Shown here in pieces: positions 1-7,198 of a DNA stretch of 60,000 nucleotides. Origin of the DNA: Pseudoalteromonas galatheae. GTDB taxonomy: Bacteria; Pseudomonadota; Gammaproteobacteria; Enterobacterales; Alteromonadaceae. The DNA lies in NCBI RefSeq assembly GCF_005886105.2, contig NZ_PNCO02000001.1:3362501-3422500 (forward strand), written 5' to 3'. How positions within the stretch are numbered: position 1 is the stretch's first letter; each line of letters opens with the position of its first letter. A model generated the notes under the pieces. The model saw nothing but the letters and a program-made list of their open reading frames with translations. It made no database searches and was not told the DNA's origin. Both the position numbers and the translations under genes were made by a program.

Positions 1-67
1 CGCTCGACTTGCATGTGTTAGGCCTGCCGCCAGCGTTCAATCTGAGCCATGATCAAACTCTTCAATT
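1..67 (-). rRNA. rrs: 16S rRNA, 5' end only (partial)
   Basis: Read on the minus strand, the universal 16S start region (AGAGTTTGATCATGGCTCAG) is present at about 43-62. The mature 5' end should lie near 67, judged by comparison with the E. coli start AAATTGAAGAG. The rest of the gene lies beyond the left edge. It is transcribed leftwards from the promoters at 323-486. Confidence 0.95.
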
Positions 68-322
68 AAAAGTTTTTTGAAACCTAAGTTTCATGCTCAT
101 TGAATTCTGATTTTGATACCTTTCGGTATCGAATTGACTGTGCTGAATAAACTATGTTTATTCTGTTGGTCACTCAGTTCAATTGAGACTCTAAATTTGT
201 TTGCGTCATCTAGCGAACTAGAATCTGCTGTTAGAACTCAATCTGTACGAGTGCCCACACAGATGATTGCTTCATATTTTTAAAGAACGTTTCGAAACAT
301 TTCGTTGTTTCGAGGGATGTGC
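68..322 (-). other. rRNA operon leader region
   Basis: This is the transcribed leader between the proximal rRNA promoter and the 16S 5' end. It contains no supported gene. Sequence following the 16S end and the boxA-like element fits the normal leader arrangement of gammaproteobacterial rrn operons. A small open frame at 360-614 on the other strand overlaps the promoters and is rejected. Confidence 0.8.
277..289 (-). promoter_or_regulatory. rrn boxA antitermination element
   Basis: The minus strand reads CGTTCTTTAAAAA, close to the bacterial boxA consensus TGCTCTTTAAAA, and sits in the leader as expected. In known systems it recruits NusB/NusE for rRNA antitermination. The assignment is by motif similarity only. 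Confidence 0.65.
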
Positions 323-350
323 ATTCTAAGCATTCCCAATTTTTTGTCAA
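323..350 (-). promoter_or_regulatory. rrn promoter P2 (proximal)
   Basis: On the minus strand TTGACA (345-350) is separated by 16 bp from TAGAAT (323-328), followed by GCACATCC. This is a near-consensus sigma-70 promoter directed at the 16S gene. The start point would be around 315. Confidence 0.85.
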
Positions 351-458
351 CACTTAATTTTGAATTTCTTTATCAGAAGTTTCGAACTTAAGTTTTACTT
401 GACGCTAACTCGTTGCTGCTTTGCTTTTCAGCGTAGCGCCCCGTGTCAGTGGGGTCGC

Positions 459-486
459 ATTATAGGGCGATCCGATTTTAGTGCAA
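459..486 (-). promoter_or_regulatory. rrn promoter P1 (distal)
   Basis: On the minus strand TTGCAC (481-486) is separated by 16 bp from a perfect TATAAT (459-464), followed by a GC-rich discriminator GCGACCCC. That discriminator type is characteristic of stringently controlled stable-RNA promoters. A/T-rich sequence upstream (487-610) could act as an UP element. Confidence 0.85.
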
Positions 487-679
487 CCCTTTTTTCGATC
501 TTTTTGATCATTCGAACAAGAATCAACCAAAAACCGCTTTTTAGCATAAAAACCATACAAAAAAGGACAAATCTTACTATCAGAACTATATTAATTATTG
601 CGAAGTTTAATTAACTCGTTAAGATAGCTAACTCACTTGTTAAATTAATGTTTAACCTTCTTTCAATTGGTATATTTAT
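487..679. other. Intergenic region between divergent rrn promoters and the RRM gene
   Basis: A/T-rich spacer with no coding support. It should hold the promoter of the rightward RRM-protein gene and the UP element of the leftward rrn P1. I could not pick a convincing -35/-10 pair for the rightward gene. Confidence 0.5.
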
Positions 680-1147
680 ATGAAGTCTTTTGATCATAAA
701 GCAATTTTGATCACTTTGGTTATTGCAGTAGCGAGCTTTTTCATTGTTGATCTTGCATTAAGCTCTACTCAGTTCGACGCTGCTCTTATGCTTGCCGTAG
801 GTATTATCATCGGTGGTGTAATAAGCCAGTTTTTAAAAAGTGATACACAACAAGAAAAACAATCAAACTTATCAACCACTACATTATATGTAGGTAATCT
901 ACCGTATCGAGCCAACGAACATGTTGTCCGCGAGCTTTTCGAAGAGCAAGGGCAAGTATTTTCAGTTCGTCTACTTAAGGATAAAAATACAGGCAAACGT
1001 CGCGGTTTTGGTTTTGTTGAGATGTCTAAGCAAGATGCGGAAAAGGCTATTACTCAACTCAATGAGCGTGAATTTCAACAGCGTACATTAAAAGTAAGAG
1101 AAGCAAAGCAAAAGCCTGAAGGTGAGATGGATCACTCACCTGCTTAA
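680..1147 (+). CDS. Membrane-anchored RRM-type RNA-binding protein
   Basis: A 155-residue protein with one RNA recognition motif domain at about residues 68-145. RNP2 is LYVGNLPY (69-76) and RNP1 is RRGFGFVEM (107-115), with the aromatic residues that stack on RNA intact. The N-terminus has two hydrophobic stretches (about 9-28 and 34-52) that look like membrane helices, leaving the RRM in the cytoplasm if the short loop is outside. RRM proteins of this size are common in gammaproteobacteria, but their targets are mostly unknown. It ends directly against the convergent murI gene. Function beyond RNA binding is not deducible. Confidence 0.85.
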   Translation: MKSFDHKAILITLVIAVASFFIVDLALSSTQFDAALMLAVGIIIGGVISQFLKSDTQQEKQSNLSTTTLYVGNLPYRANEHVVRELFEEQGQVFSVRLLKDKNTGKRRGFGFVEMSKQDAEKAITQLNEREFQQRTLKVREAKQKPEGEMDHSPA

Positions 1148-1924
1148 TTAATCTTTATTTAAATTAATAATAGAGATTGCTTCTTTATTACCTATTACTG
1201 GTGCCGTTGCATAGAAACGCACTTCCGATGCACTCGGCACCTTTTCCCCTACTACTATTTGACTTTCCAACAATGACAATGCGCGATTAGCTATTGCCTT
1301 GCCTGAATCAACCAGCTCAACATGCTTATGTAAGCAATTCTTGATATCGTGAGCTATCAAAGGAAAATGTGTACATCCTAACACTAACCTATCAACAGTG
1401 ACTGGAATGTTAAGCCGGACTATTTCCGCGCAAAGTGCCTCTTTATCCAACTCGTTATGCCAATAAAAGTGCTCAGCGATCCTAACAAGCTCCGTGGAAT
1501 GCAAAGTTTCAACTTTACAACCTGAGGTAAAATCCATGATGAGCTTATGTGTATAAGCATTATTTGACGTTGCCGGTGTTGCCAATAGTGCGATGTGCTT
1601 GGTCTTTGAACTAGACGCCGCAGGCTTAACAGCAGGAACAACACCTATAATTGGAATATGGGTATGTTTTCTGGCTTCTTCTAATGCGTATGTTGAAGCG
1701 GTATTACAAGCAATAACGATAAGATCAACATTGCCCAAGCATTGCTGTTGCCAACAAATCAGTCCCTTGATACGTGATTTGATTAGCTCTTGAGGCTGAA
1801 GGCCATATGGGAGAAAAGCGTTGTCCATAACATAGCTGAATGAACCCCCCTGCAAACATGCCTTTAAGTGCGACAGCACACTGGTGCCACCTATCCCCGA
1901 ATCGAAAACCAAAATATGCGACAA
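1148..1924 (-). CDS. murI: Glutamate racemase
   Basis: A 258-residue cytoplasmic enzyme that converts L- to D-glutamate for peptidoglycan. The Asp/Glu racemase signature DSGIGG lies at 8-13. The two catalytic cysteines are in IACNTAS (Cys73) and LGCTHFP (Cys184). The start is a TTG: it has GAGGAA at good spacing, and an in-frame TGA stands two codons upstream, so no earlier start is possible. An ATG nearby is in another frame. The gene stands alone, convergent with the RRM gene. Length matches the family. Confidence 0.93.
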   Translation of the reverse strand: MSHILVFDSGIGGTSVLSHLKACLQGGSFSYVMDNAFLPYGLQPQELIKSRIKGLICWQQQCLGNVDLIVIACNTASTYALEEARKHTHIPIIGVVPAVKPAASSSKTKHIALLATPATSNNAYTHKLIMDFTSGCKVETLHSTELVRIAEHFYWHNELDKEALCAEIVRLNIPVTVDRLVLGCTHFPLIAHDIKNCLHKHVELVDSGKAIANRALSLLESQIVVGEKVPSASEVRFYATAPVIGNKEAISIINLNKD

Positions 1925-1987
1925 ACTTCATTCCTCAAATCAATGGAGCATGAAGTTTGCCACGAGTCCTCGCGAAAATAAACTCGC

Positions 1988-3115
1988 TTAGCTTGTTTGT
2001 TTTTGCTCTACCTGCTCTTTATTTAATTCATTCAGTTTACTAAAAAAGCTACTTGCATAATCCAAAAACTCATTTAGTCTCGACTGGCCTTCATTCATCC
2101 AAGCAAGCAAGTTTGGCAACTCATTATCAGCATTGAGTCCCTTAGCTTGCTCTTGTACATCTGCTAACTGCTTATTCAGTGGCATAAATGCCTTCTCTAA
2201 CTCTTTCATTGGATTGCCTTGCTGATATTGAGCAATCGCAGCAGACGTTTTACTTTGTCTGAGATCCATCGTGAAATTAGTGATCTGATCTGAATTTAAA
2301 CTAAGCGACTTTGCTAAATCGAACGCTTCATCGTATTCACCACCGAAAAAAGAGTCACTGACATTACGGATATCTTCCATCATATCGTTAATAGCTTGCT
2401 GCTCCTCTTCGTTCAACTCACCATTTACCTTAATTGAGAAACTGACTTCGTGAGAAGACTTAGTGCCATATGCCATGCCATAATCATTACCTTTTTGAGC
2501 AACACTCGCAGCGGCTCCCTGAGAATATGCATCGGAGAATGAAATAACGACTTCATCTCCTTCAGCTGTTGTAAATGCATATTCAGCCTGATTAGAGAGG
2601 CTCGCAAACTGCGCGGCACTGATCGCTAATGCTTTTGGCGACTTTTCTTCAAACAGCTCTTTTTCAAAATCATCTAAACCTTTAAAAATCCCTTCTCGTG
2701 ATTTTTCAATACCATCTTCGATGTCGGAATTAAAAGCCCCCATGCCTTTTAACTCTTCGCTGGCTTCATCTATCCCCTGAAGCACGCCCTTACGTGCCCC
2801 ATCGAGCATGGATTTCAACTCGTCATCATTTTTGCCGTCGACTTTGGCTTTCTTCACTGCACCCTGAACAAAATCGAGTACATTTTTGACAATAGATTCA
2901 AAATCAAATAATGGCTTGTCTTTTTTGTCTTGTGTCGGCTTCTCAATCCCCAACGCTTCTGCAAGCTTATCATCAAGAATTTTTGCAGCTAATTTGGATT
3001 TATCACCCGCATAGCTGTCTGAATTAATTTGGATATTTGGTCCTATCCCTTTGCTCTTTCCAGGCTTATGCTGCATCGCTGGATTGAGCAACTGATTTAA
3101 TTGCCCGATTTTCAT
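1988..3115 (-). CDS. DUF5610-like protein of unknown function
   Basis: A 375-residue, mostly hydrophilic protein without signal peptide or membrane helix. Residues about 70-155 (from FDFESIVKNVLDFVQGAV to the KGLDDFEKEL segment) resemble the DUF5610 family known from Vibrio, Shewanella and relatives, recognised from memory. The N-terminus carries a Q/N-rich start and a KIGQLNQLL segment. The C-terminal half is helical with charged repeats. The ATG is preceded by GGAGGG at good spacing. Proteins of this kind are often described beside flagellar or surface genes, but no such neighbours are present here. Function unknown. Confidence 0.7.
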   Translation of the reverse strand: MKIGQLNQLLNPAMQHKPGKSKGIGPNIQINSDSYAGDKSKLAAKILDDKLAEALGIEKPTQDKKDKPLFDFESIVKNVLDFVQGAVKKAKVDGKNDDELKSMLDGARKGVLQGIDEASEELKGMGAFNSDIEDGIEKSREGIFKGLDDFEKELFEEKSPKALAISAAQFASLSNQAEYAFTTAEGDEVVISFSDAYSQGAAASVAQKGNDYGMAYGTKSSHEVSFSIKVNGELNEEEQQAINDMMEDIRNVSDSFFGGEYDEAFDLAKSLSLNSDQITNFTMDLRQSKTSAAIAQYQQGNPMKELEKAFMPLNKQLADVQEQAKGLNADNELPNLLAWMNEGQSRLNEFLDYASSFFSKLNELNKEQVEQKQTS

Positions 3116-3279
3116 GGTATGCCCTCCAATATATTAGTTAGATTATCGGCATATTTGCGCAAAGCTAAAGTATAATGATTAAAAAAACAGCAAACCAGAT
3201 GCATCAGTGATGCTAGACTGGACAAATTAGCAACGCTCCCTAAAATAGCGCCTCTTAATTCAACATAGATGGTTTTAGC

Positions 3280-4374
3280 ATGGCAGTAATAAAAATTGAT
3301 GATTCAGCATACGAGCAACAGTTAGCGGATAAAGCTGAGCGTATCACAACACAATTTGCACCGTTTAATGCACCTGCACTTGAAGTGTATGAGTCTGCAT
3401 CTCGCCATTACCGCCAGCGCTGTGAATTTAGAGTATGGCATGATGGTGAAGATCTGTTTCACATCATGTTTGACCAGCAAACAAAAGAAAAGATCCGTGT
3501 TGATAGCTTTGATCCTGGTGCGCCGCTTGTCAATGAAATGATGCAAGTGATGATACACCAGCTAAAAGACAACGAAATATTGCGTCGTAAGCTGTTTCAA
3601 ATCGACTATCTCACGACGCTGAGTGGGGAAGTACTGATCAGCTTGCTTTATCACAAGCAGTTAGATGAAGCGTGGCAGACTGCCATGCAGACATTAAGAA
3701 CCGAGTTGCAGCAAACCTACAAAGTTGATTTTATCGGTCGTGCTAGAAAACAAAAGGTTGTGTTTGGCAATGACTATGTAACTGAAAAACTAAGCGTTAA
3801 CGGTAAAGAATATATTTATCAGCAGGTTGAGAACAGCTTTACGCAACCGAATGCGGAAGTGAATCAGAAAATGCTAGCTTGGGCACAGTCTATTAGTGAA
3901 CCGCTAAGCAACGATCTACTTGAGCTTTATTGTGGTAACGGTAACTTTTCAATTGCATTGGCAGGCTCATTCAATAAAGTGCTGGCTACTGAGATTTCTA
4001 AATCATCAGTAAAGTCTGCACAATTTAATATTGCAGCAAATAAAGTCGATAACTTAGATATTATTCGCATGTCGAGTGAAGAGTTTACACAAGCCATGAA
4101 AGGGCAAAAGTTTTCTCGATTAGATGGTATCGATTTACAGTCCTATGATTGCCAAACGATTCTCGTCGATCCGCCTCGTGCAGGTATGGATGAATTGACC
4201 TGTCGATTAGTTAGCAACTACGACAACATTATTTATATCTCATGTAATCCAGACACGTTAGAACGTGATTTAGCCTTATTATGTGAAACACATAAAATCG
4301 CACGTATGGCGATTTTCGATCAGTTCCCTTATACCCATCATATTGAATCTGGCGTTTACTTAGTGAGAAAGTGA
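3280..4374 (+). CDS. trmA: tRNA (uracil-5-)-methyltransferase
   Basis: A 364-residue SAM-dependent enzyme that makes m5U54 in the T-loop of tRNA. The SAM-binding region is ELYCGNGNFSIAL (about 217-229), and DPPRAGMD is the conserved motif IV. The catalytic nucleophile is Cys322 in SCNPDTLERD, and the general base is Glu356 in HHIE near the C-terminus. There is no N-terminal TRAM domain or FeS cysteine cluster, which favours TrmA over RlmC/RlmD. It stands alone and converges on the DUF523 gene. Confidence 0.95.
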   Translation: MAVIKIDDSAYEQQLADKAERITTQFAPFNAPALEVYESASRHYRQRCEFRVWHDGEDLFHIMFDQQTKEKIRVDSFDPGAPLVNEMMQVMIHQLKDNEILRRKLFQIDYLTTLSGEVLISLLYHKQLDEAWQTAMQTLRTELQQTYKVDFIGRARKQKVVFGNDYVTEKLSVNGKEYIYQQVENSFTQPNAEVNQKMLAWAQSISEPLSNDLLELYCGNGNFSIALAGSFNKVLATEISKSSVKSAQFNIAANKVDNLDIIRMSSEEFTQAMKGQKFSRLDGIDLQSYDCQTILVDPPRAGMDELTCRLVSNYDNIIYISCNPDTLERDLALLCETHKIARMAIFDQFPYTHHIESGVYLVRK

Positions 4375-4384
4375 TCTCTAACGA

Positions 4385-4843
4385 TTAACGACTGGCTGCC
4401 ATCGCTGTGATAAGTGCTGGCAGTTGAGTTTCGCTAAAGACTTGAATACCGGATTGCCGTAATAAAGACGCAGTCAGCCCCTGCCCTACTATTTTTTTAC
4501 CTGTATGACTACCATCGTAAATCAGATTGCTGCCGCAAGACGGACTGGACTCTTTTAACAACGCAAACTTTATATCGTGCTGTAGGCAAGCCGCTAGCGC
4601 TTTTTTAGCACCGAGTTCAAACGCGGAGGTAAAATCATCGCCATGTTTACTCAAAACTTTACCATCTGCTATTTCAGCCGATGGGCGAGGTGTTGGTAAA
4701 CCACCAGATACTTCGGGACATAGCGGTAAGACCCAATTTTTTTGCCGCCAATACTGCAAGGTATTGTCTTGAAGGCTTTGTGAAGAAGCGTCATACCTCA
4801 CTGGATAACCTAATAAGCAGCTAGAAACTAAAATTTTAAACAT
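4385..4843 (-). CDS. DUF523 family protein (YbbK-like)
   Basis: About 152 residues from the ATG at 4843. The N-terminus MFKILVSSCLLG and the downstream CPEVSGGLPTPR and KESSPSCGS motifs are typical of DUF523, a family with conserved cysteines of unknown biochemical role. A TTG five codons upstream is in frame but lies inside the terminator stem of the preceding gene, so I chose the ATG. The G-run of that stem would have to serve as ribosome binding site. No operon partner is evident on the downstream side. Confidence 0.85.
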   Translation of the reverse strand: MFKILVSSCLLGYPVRYDASSQSLQDNTLQYWRQKNWVLPLCPEVSGGLPTPRPSAEIADGKVLSKHGDDFTSAFELGAKKALAACLQHDIKFALLKESSPSCGSNLIYDGSHTGKKIVGQGLTASLLRQSGIQVFSETQLPALITAMAASR

Positions 4844-4873
4844 AAAAAAGCCCCGCAATAATTGCAGGGCTAG
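4844..4873 (-). terminator. Terminator after the second dsbA-like gene
   Basis: On the minus strand the arms AGCCCTGCAA and TTGCGGGGCT form a 10-bp stem with one mismatch and a 3-nt loop, followed by TTTTTT. The T-run ends directly at the ATG of the DUF523 gene, so the terminator and the translation start region coincide. Confidence 0.85.
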
Positions 4874-4891
4874 TCTAATACAAATTAGATT

Positions 4892-5521
4892 TTATTTCTT
4901 TGCTAAATAATTCACCAAAGCTGCAATTTGCTCTGGCTTAGTCGTACCAGATTCACGAAGTAATAGCTTGTATTTACCGTTTACCACGAACATTGGTACC
5001 CCTGTTAGCGCGCCTTTATCAGAAAGAGTCTTCTGCATACGTTGCATTTTTGAAGCTTTAGTACGAACAGAGAAACTGGCATAAAGTTTATCAAACTTCT
5101 CTTCTTCAACACCTTGAGCAATAAAGATATCTTTTACATCAGCAAGTTCATTGATTTTTGCACGCTTGCCATGGATATGATTAAACATGGCTGCAACTAT
5201 CTTGTCTTTTTGTGGCAGCACTTCAGCAGTTGCAAGTGCTTGTGCCAACACCTGTTGGATCTCAGGCTCTCTTGGACCGACAAAATCTATATGGCTTTTT
5301 TTAAACTTAACACCCTCATCCAGCTTTGGTTTAACGTCAACGATTAAATTTTCCATTGCGTTACAGGCTGGACAATAAAAAGAAAAATATTCCATTACCT
5401 CAGGCTTTTTCGTGCCGCGCTCGGCAATAACTTCATAATGCACACCTTCTTCAAATGGTGCAGCCTGAGCAAGAAGAGGAAGCATTAGTGCAACCGCTAA
5501 GCCTTTTAATACTTTCAACAT
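4892..5521 (-). CDS. Periplasmic thiol:disulfide interchange protein, DsbA family (CPAC type)
   Basis: A 209-residue exported thioredoxin-fold oxidoreductase. A signal peptide covers about residues 1-20 (ending LLAQA). The active site is FYCPACNAME with Cys50 and Cys53, and the cis-proline loop is TGVPMF. The dipeptide between the cysteines is Pro-Ala rather than the Pro-His of classical DsbA, which should make it less oxidising. It lies 18 bp downstream of a second DsbA gene in the same orientation and is clearly its paralogue. The likely role is disulfide formation or isomerisation in exported proteins, possibly secretion-system substrates. Confidence 0.88.
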   Translation of the reverse strand: MLKVLKGLAVALMLPLLAQAAPFEEGVHYEVIAERGTKKPEVMEYFSFYCPACNAMENLIVDVKPKLDEGVKFKKSHIDFVGPREPEIQQVLAQALATAEVLPQKDKIVAAMFNHIHGKRAKINELADVKDIFIAQGVEEEKFDKLYASFSVRTKASKMQRMQKTLSDKGALTGVPMFVVNGKYKLLLRESGTTKPEQIAALVNYLAKK

Positions 5522-5539
5522 ACTAACTTTCTCCAGTCC

Positions 5540-6163
5540 TTATTTTTTTAATAGATATGCGATCAATTCATCAAGCTGTTCTTGGCTCTTGATACCTTTC
5601 ATTTCGATTCTGTATTTGTCGTTTACGATAAAAGTTGGAACGCCTGTAAGCGCCCCCGCTTCAGAAAACTTTTCTTGTGCTTTAAGCATGTTATTTTCAG
5701 CACTCACGACTGGCATACTCGTGACGGCCTGATCAAACTTTTCAGCAGCAATCCCATTTAGCTCCATTAGCGTTTTTAAATCTTTAATGTCTAACAGTTT
5801 GTTTCCTTCAACATGAATAGCATTAAAAATCTTCTCAGCAATCACATCCTCTTTGCCTTCTTGCTCAGCAATAATATAGGCATAGCTAAGATTGCTCTGC
5901 GTTTCTGTAGGAATACCACGTAGGAAGTTTACATGGCTTTTTTCAAAGTACGCTCCCTCAGGTAAGTTCTTTTTAATCGCTTTAGCAATTGGCTCAAAGC
6001 GGAAACAATGAGGACAGTAAAAAGAGAAAAATTCAGTAACTTTCTCTGATTTACTCTGTTCGGTTGTTAAGGTTGTGTAGTGCTCACCCTCGGTAAAGTC
6101 TGAAGCCATCGCAGCAATGGGCAAAAGTAATGCGATAAGTGCGACTTTTAATTTTTTTAGCAT
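5540..6163 (-). CDS. dsbA: Periplasmic thiol:disulfide interchange protein DsbA (CPHC type)
   Basis: A 207-residue exported oxidase. The signal peptide is at 1-20 (ending AAMA). The active site is FYCPHCFRFEP with Cys50 and Cys53, the classical DsbA CPHC, and the cis-Pro loop is TGVPTF. It introduces disulfides into periplasmic proteins and would be reoxidised by DsbB, which is not in this window. It is placed between srkA upstream (16 bp) and the CPAC paralogue downstream. A srkA-dsbA linkage is also known in enterobacteria, which supports the assignment. Confidence 0.93.
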   Translation of the reverse strand: MLKKLKVALIALLLPIAAMASDFTEGEHYTTLTTEQSKSEKVTEFFSFYCPHCFRFEPIAKAIKKNLPEGAYFEKSHVNFLRGIPTETQSNLSYAYIIAEQEGKEDVIAEKIFNAIHVEGNKLLDIKDLKTLMELNGIAAEKFDQAVTSMPVVSAENNMLKAQEKFSEAGALTGVPTFIVNDKYRIEMKGIKSQEQLDELIAYLLKK

Positions 6164-6179
6164 GTTACTCTCTCTAATT

Positions 6180-7154
6180 TTAAGGAAATAGGCTCAAACT
6201 TGGTTCATCTAATGCGGCAAATTGCTCTTTTAACGCTAGGATCTGTTGTTCCCAATATTTGTCTGTCGCAAACCAAGAAAAGTTCCGTTCGAATGCAGGA
6301 TCCTGCCAGCGTTGGGCCACCCAAGCCATATAGTTAACCATTCTCATGGCGCGTAGCGGCTCAATTAACGCAAGCTCTTTTGCATCAAACGGCATAAACT
6401 CTTCGTAACCCACAAGCAGGGTATCTAATTGTACTAATTGCTCGTTGCGGTCACCATTTAACATCATCCACAAGTCTTGTACCGCTGGACCTTGCTGACA
6501 ATCGTCAAGATCCACCAACATCAATTGGTCTCTAGACCACAATAAATTTCCAGCATGACAATCACCATGAAGCCGAAGCGTTTTGGCAACTTGATACTTT
6601 GAGGTTGCTTTGTTAATAACTTGCTCAAGAATAGTAACAAATGGAGTATGTAGATGACTAGGCACTAACTGGCTTTTTAGCAGTGTTTGTTGTGCATCAA
6701 CCAAAAACCGCTGAGTGTTGAGCTGTGGTCTATGTTTGAATGCTCGCTCAGCCGACAGACAATGCAAGCGCCCTAGGTAGCGACCTAAAATTTCTAAGTG
6801 ATCTAGATTATCGAGCTCGAACTGGCGTCCACCAACACTTGGAAACAACGTGTAGCGATAACCTTCATAAAAATGCAGACTACGCTCGGCAATAAGTAAG
6901 GGCGCCACAACTGGCACTTCGGCTTCTTTTGCTGCCAGCGCGAATTCATGCTCTTCAAGAATTTGTTCATCCGTCCAACGCGCTGGGCGGTAAAACTTCA
7001 CCACATAGCGCTTGCCATCCTCAGCGCCAAATTGATAAACACGGTTTTCATAGCTGTTTAAGGCCAATAATCCCGTTGTCGGATATATCTCAAGTGCCTC
7101 AATCGCATCTAAAATAAGATCCGGTGTCAGTGCATTAAAACTAAAATCATTCAT
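6180..7154 (-). CDS. srkA: Stress response kinase A (YihE/RdoA)
   Basis: A 324-residue cytoplasmic Ser/Thr kinase of the APH/choline-kinase fold. The catalytic loop is LHGDCHAGNLLW and the metal-binding motif is LVDLDDC. The N-terminal lobe has the YENRVYQF and YVVKFYRP strand motifs typical of YihE. In E. coli it counteracts envelope-stress-linked death. It sits just upstream of dsbA as in enterobacteria and probably shares a transcript with both dsbA genes. A terminator separates it from ccoG. Confidence 0.92.
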   Translation of the reverse strand: MNDFSFNALTPDLILDAIEALEIYPTTGLLALNSYENRVYQFGAEDGKRYVVKFYRPARWTDEQILEEHEFALAAKEAEVPVVAPLLIAERSLHFYEGYRYTLFPSVGGRQFELDNLDHLEILGRYLGRLHCLSAERAFKHRPQLNTQRFLVDAQQTLLKSQLVPSHLHTPFVTILEQVINKATSKYQVAKTLRLHGDCHAGNLLWSRDQLMLVDLDDCQQGPAVQDLWMMLNGDRNEQLVQLDTLLVGYEEFMPFDAKELALIEPLRAMRMVNYMAWVAQRWQDPAFERNFSWFATDKYWEQQILALKEQFAALDEPSLSLFP

Positions 7155-7163
7155 AATATTTAT

Positions 7164-7192
7164 AAAAAAGCGAGGTTTTATACCTCGCTTTT
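7164..7192 (-). terminator. Terminator between ccoG and srkA
   Basis: Perfect inverted repeat AAAAGCGAGGT / ACCTCGCTTTT with a 5-nt loop. On the minus strand it is followed by a T-run (TTTTTTATA), so it ends ccoG transcription. Confidence 0.88.
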
Positions 7193-7198
7193 ACCTTA

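Noticed and set aside
360..614. Open frame of 84 residues on the plus strand
   Set aside because: It covers both rRNA promoters and their A/T-rich upstream sequence, has no homology and low-complexity composition.
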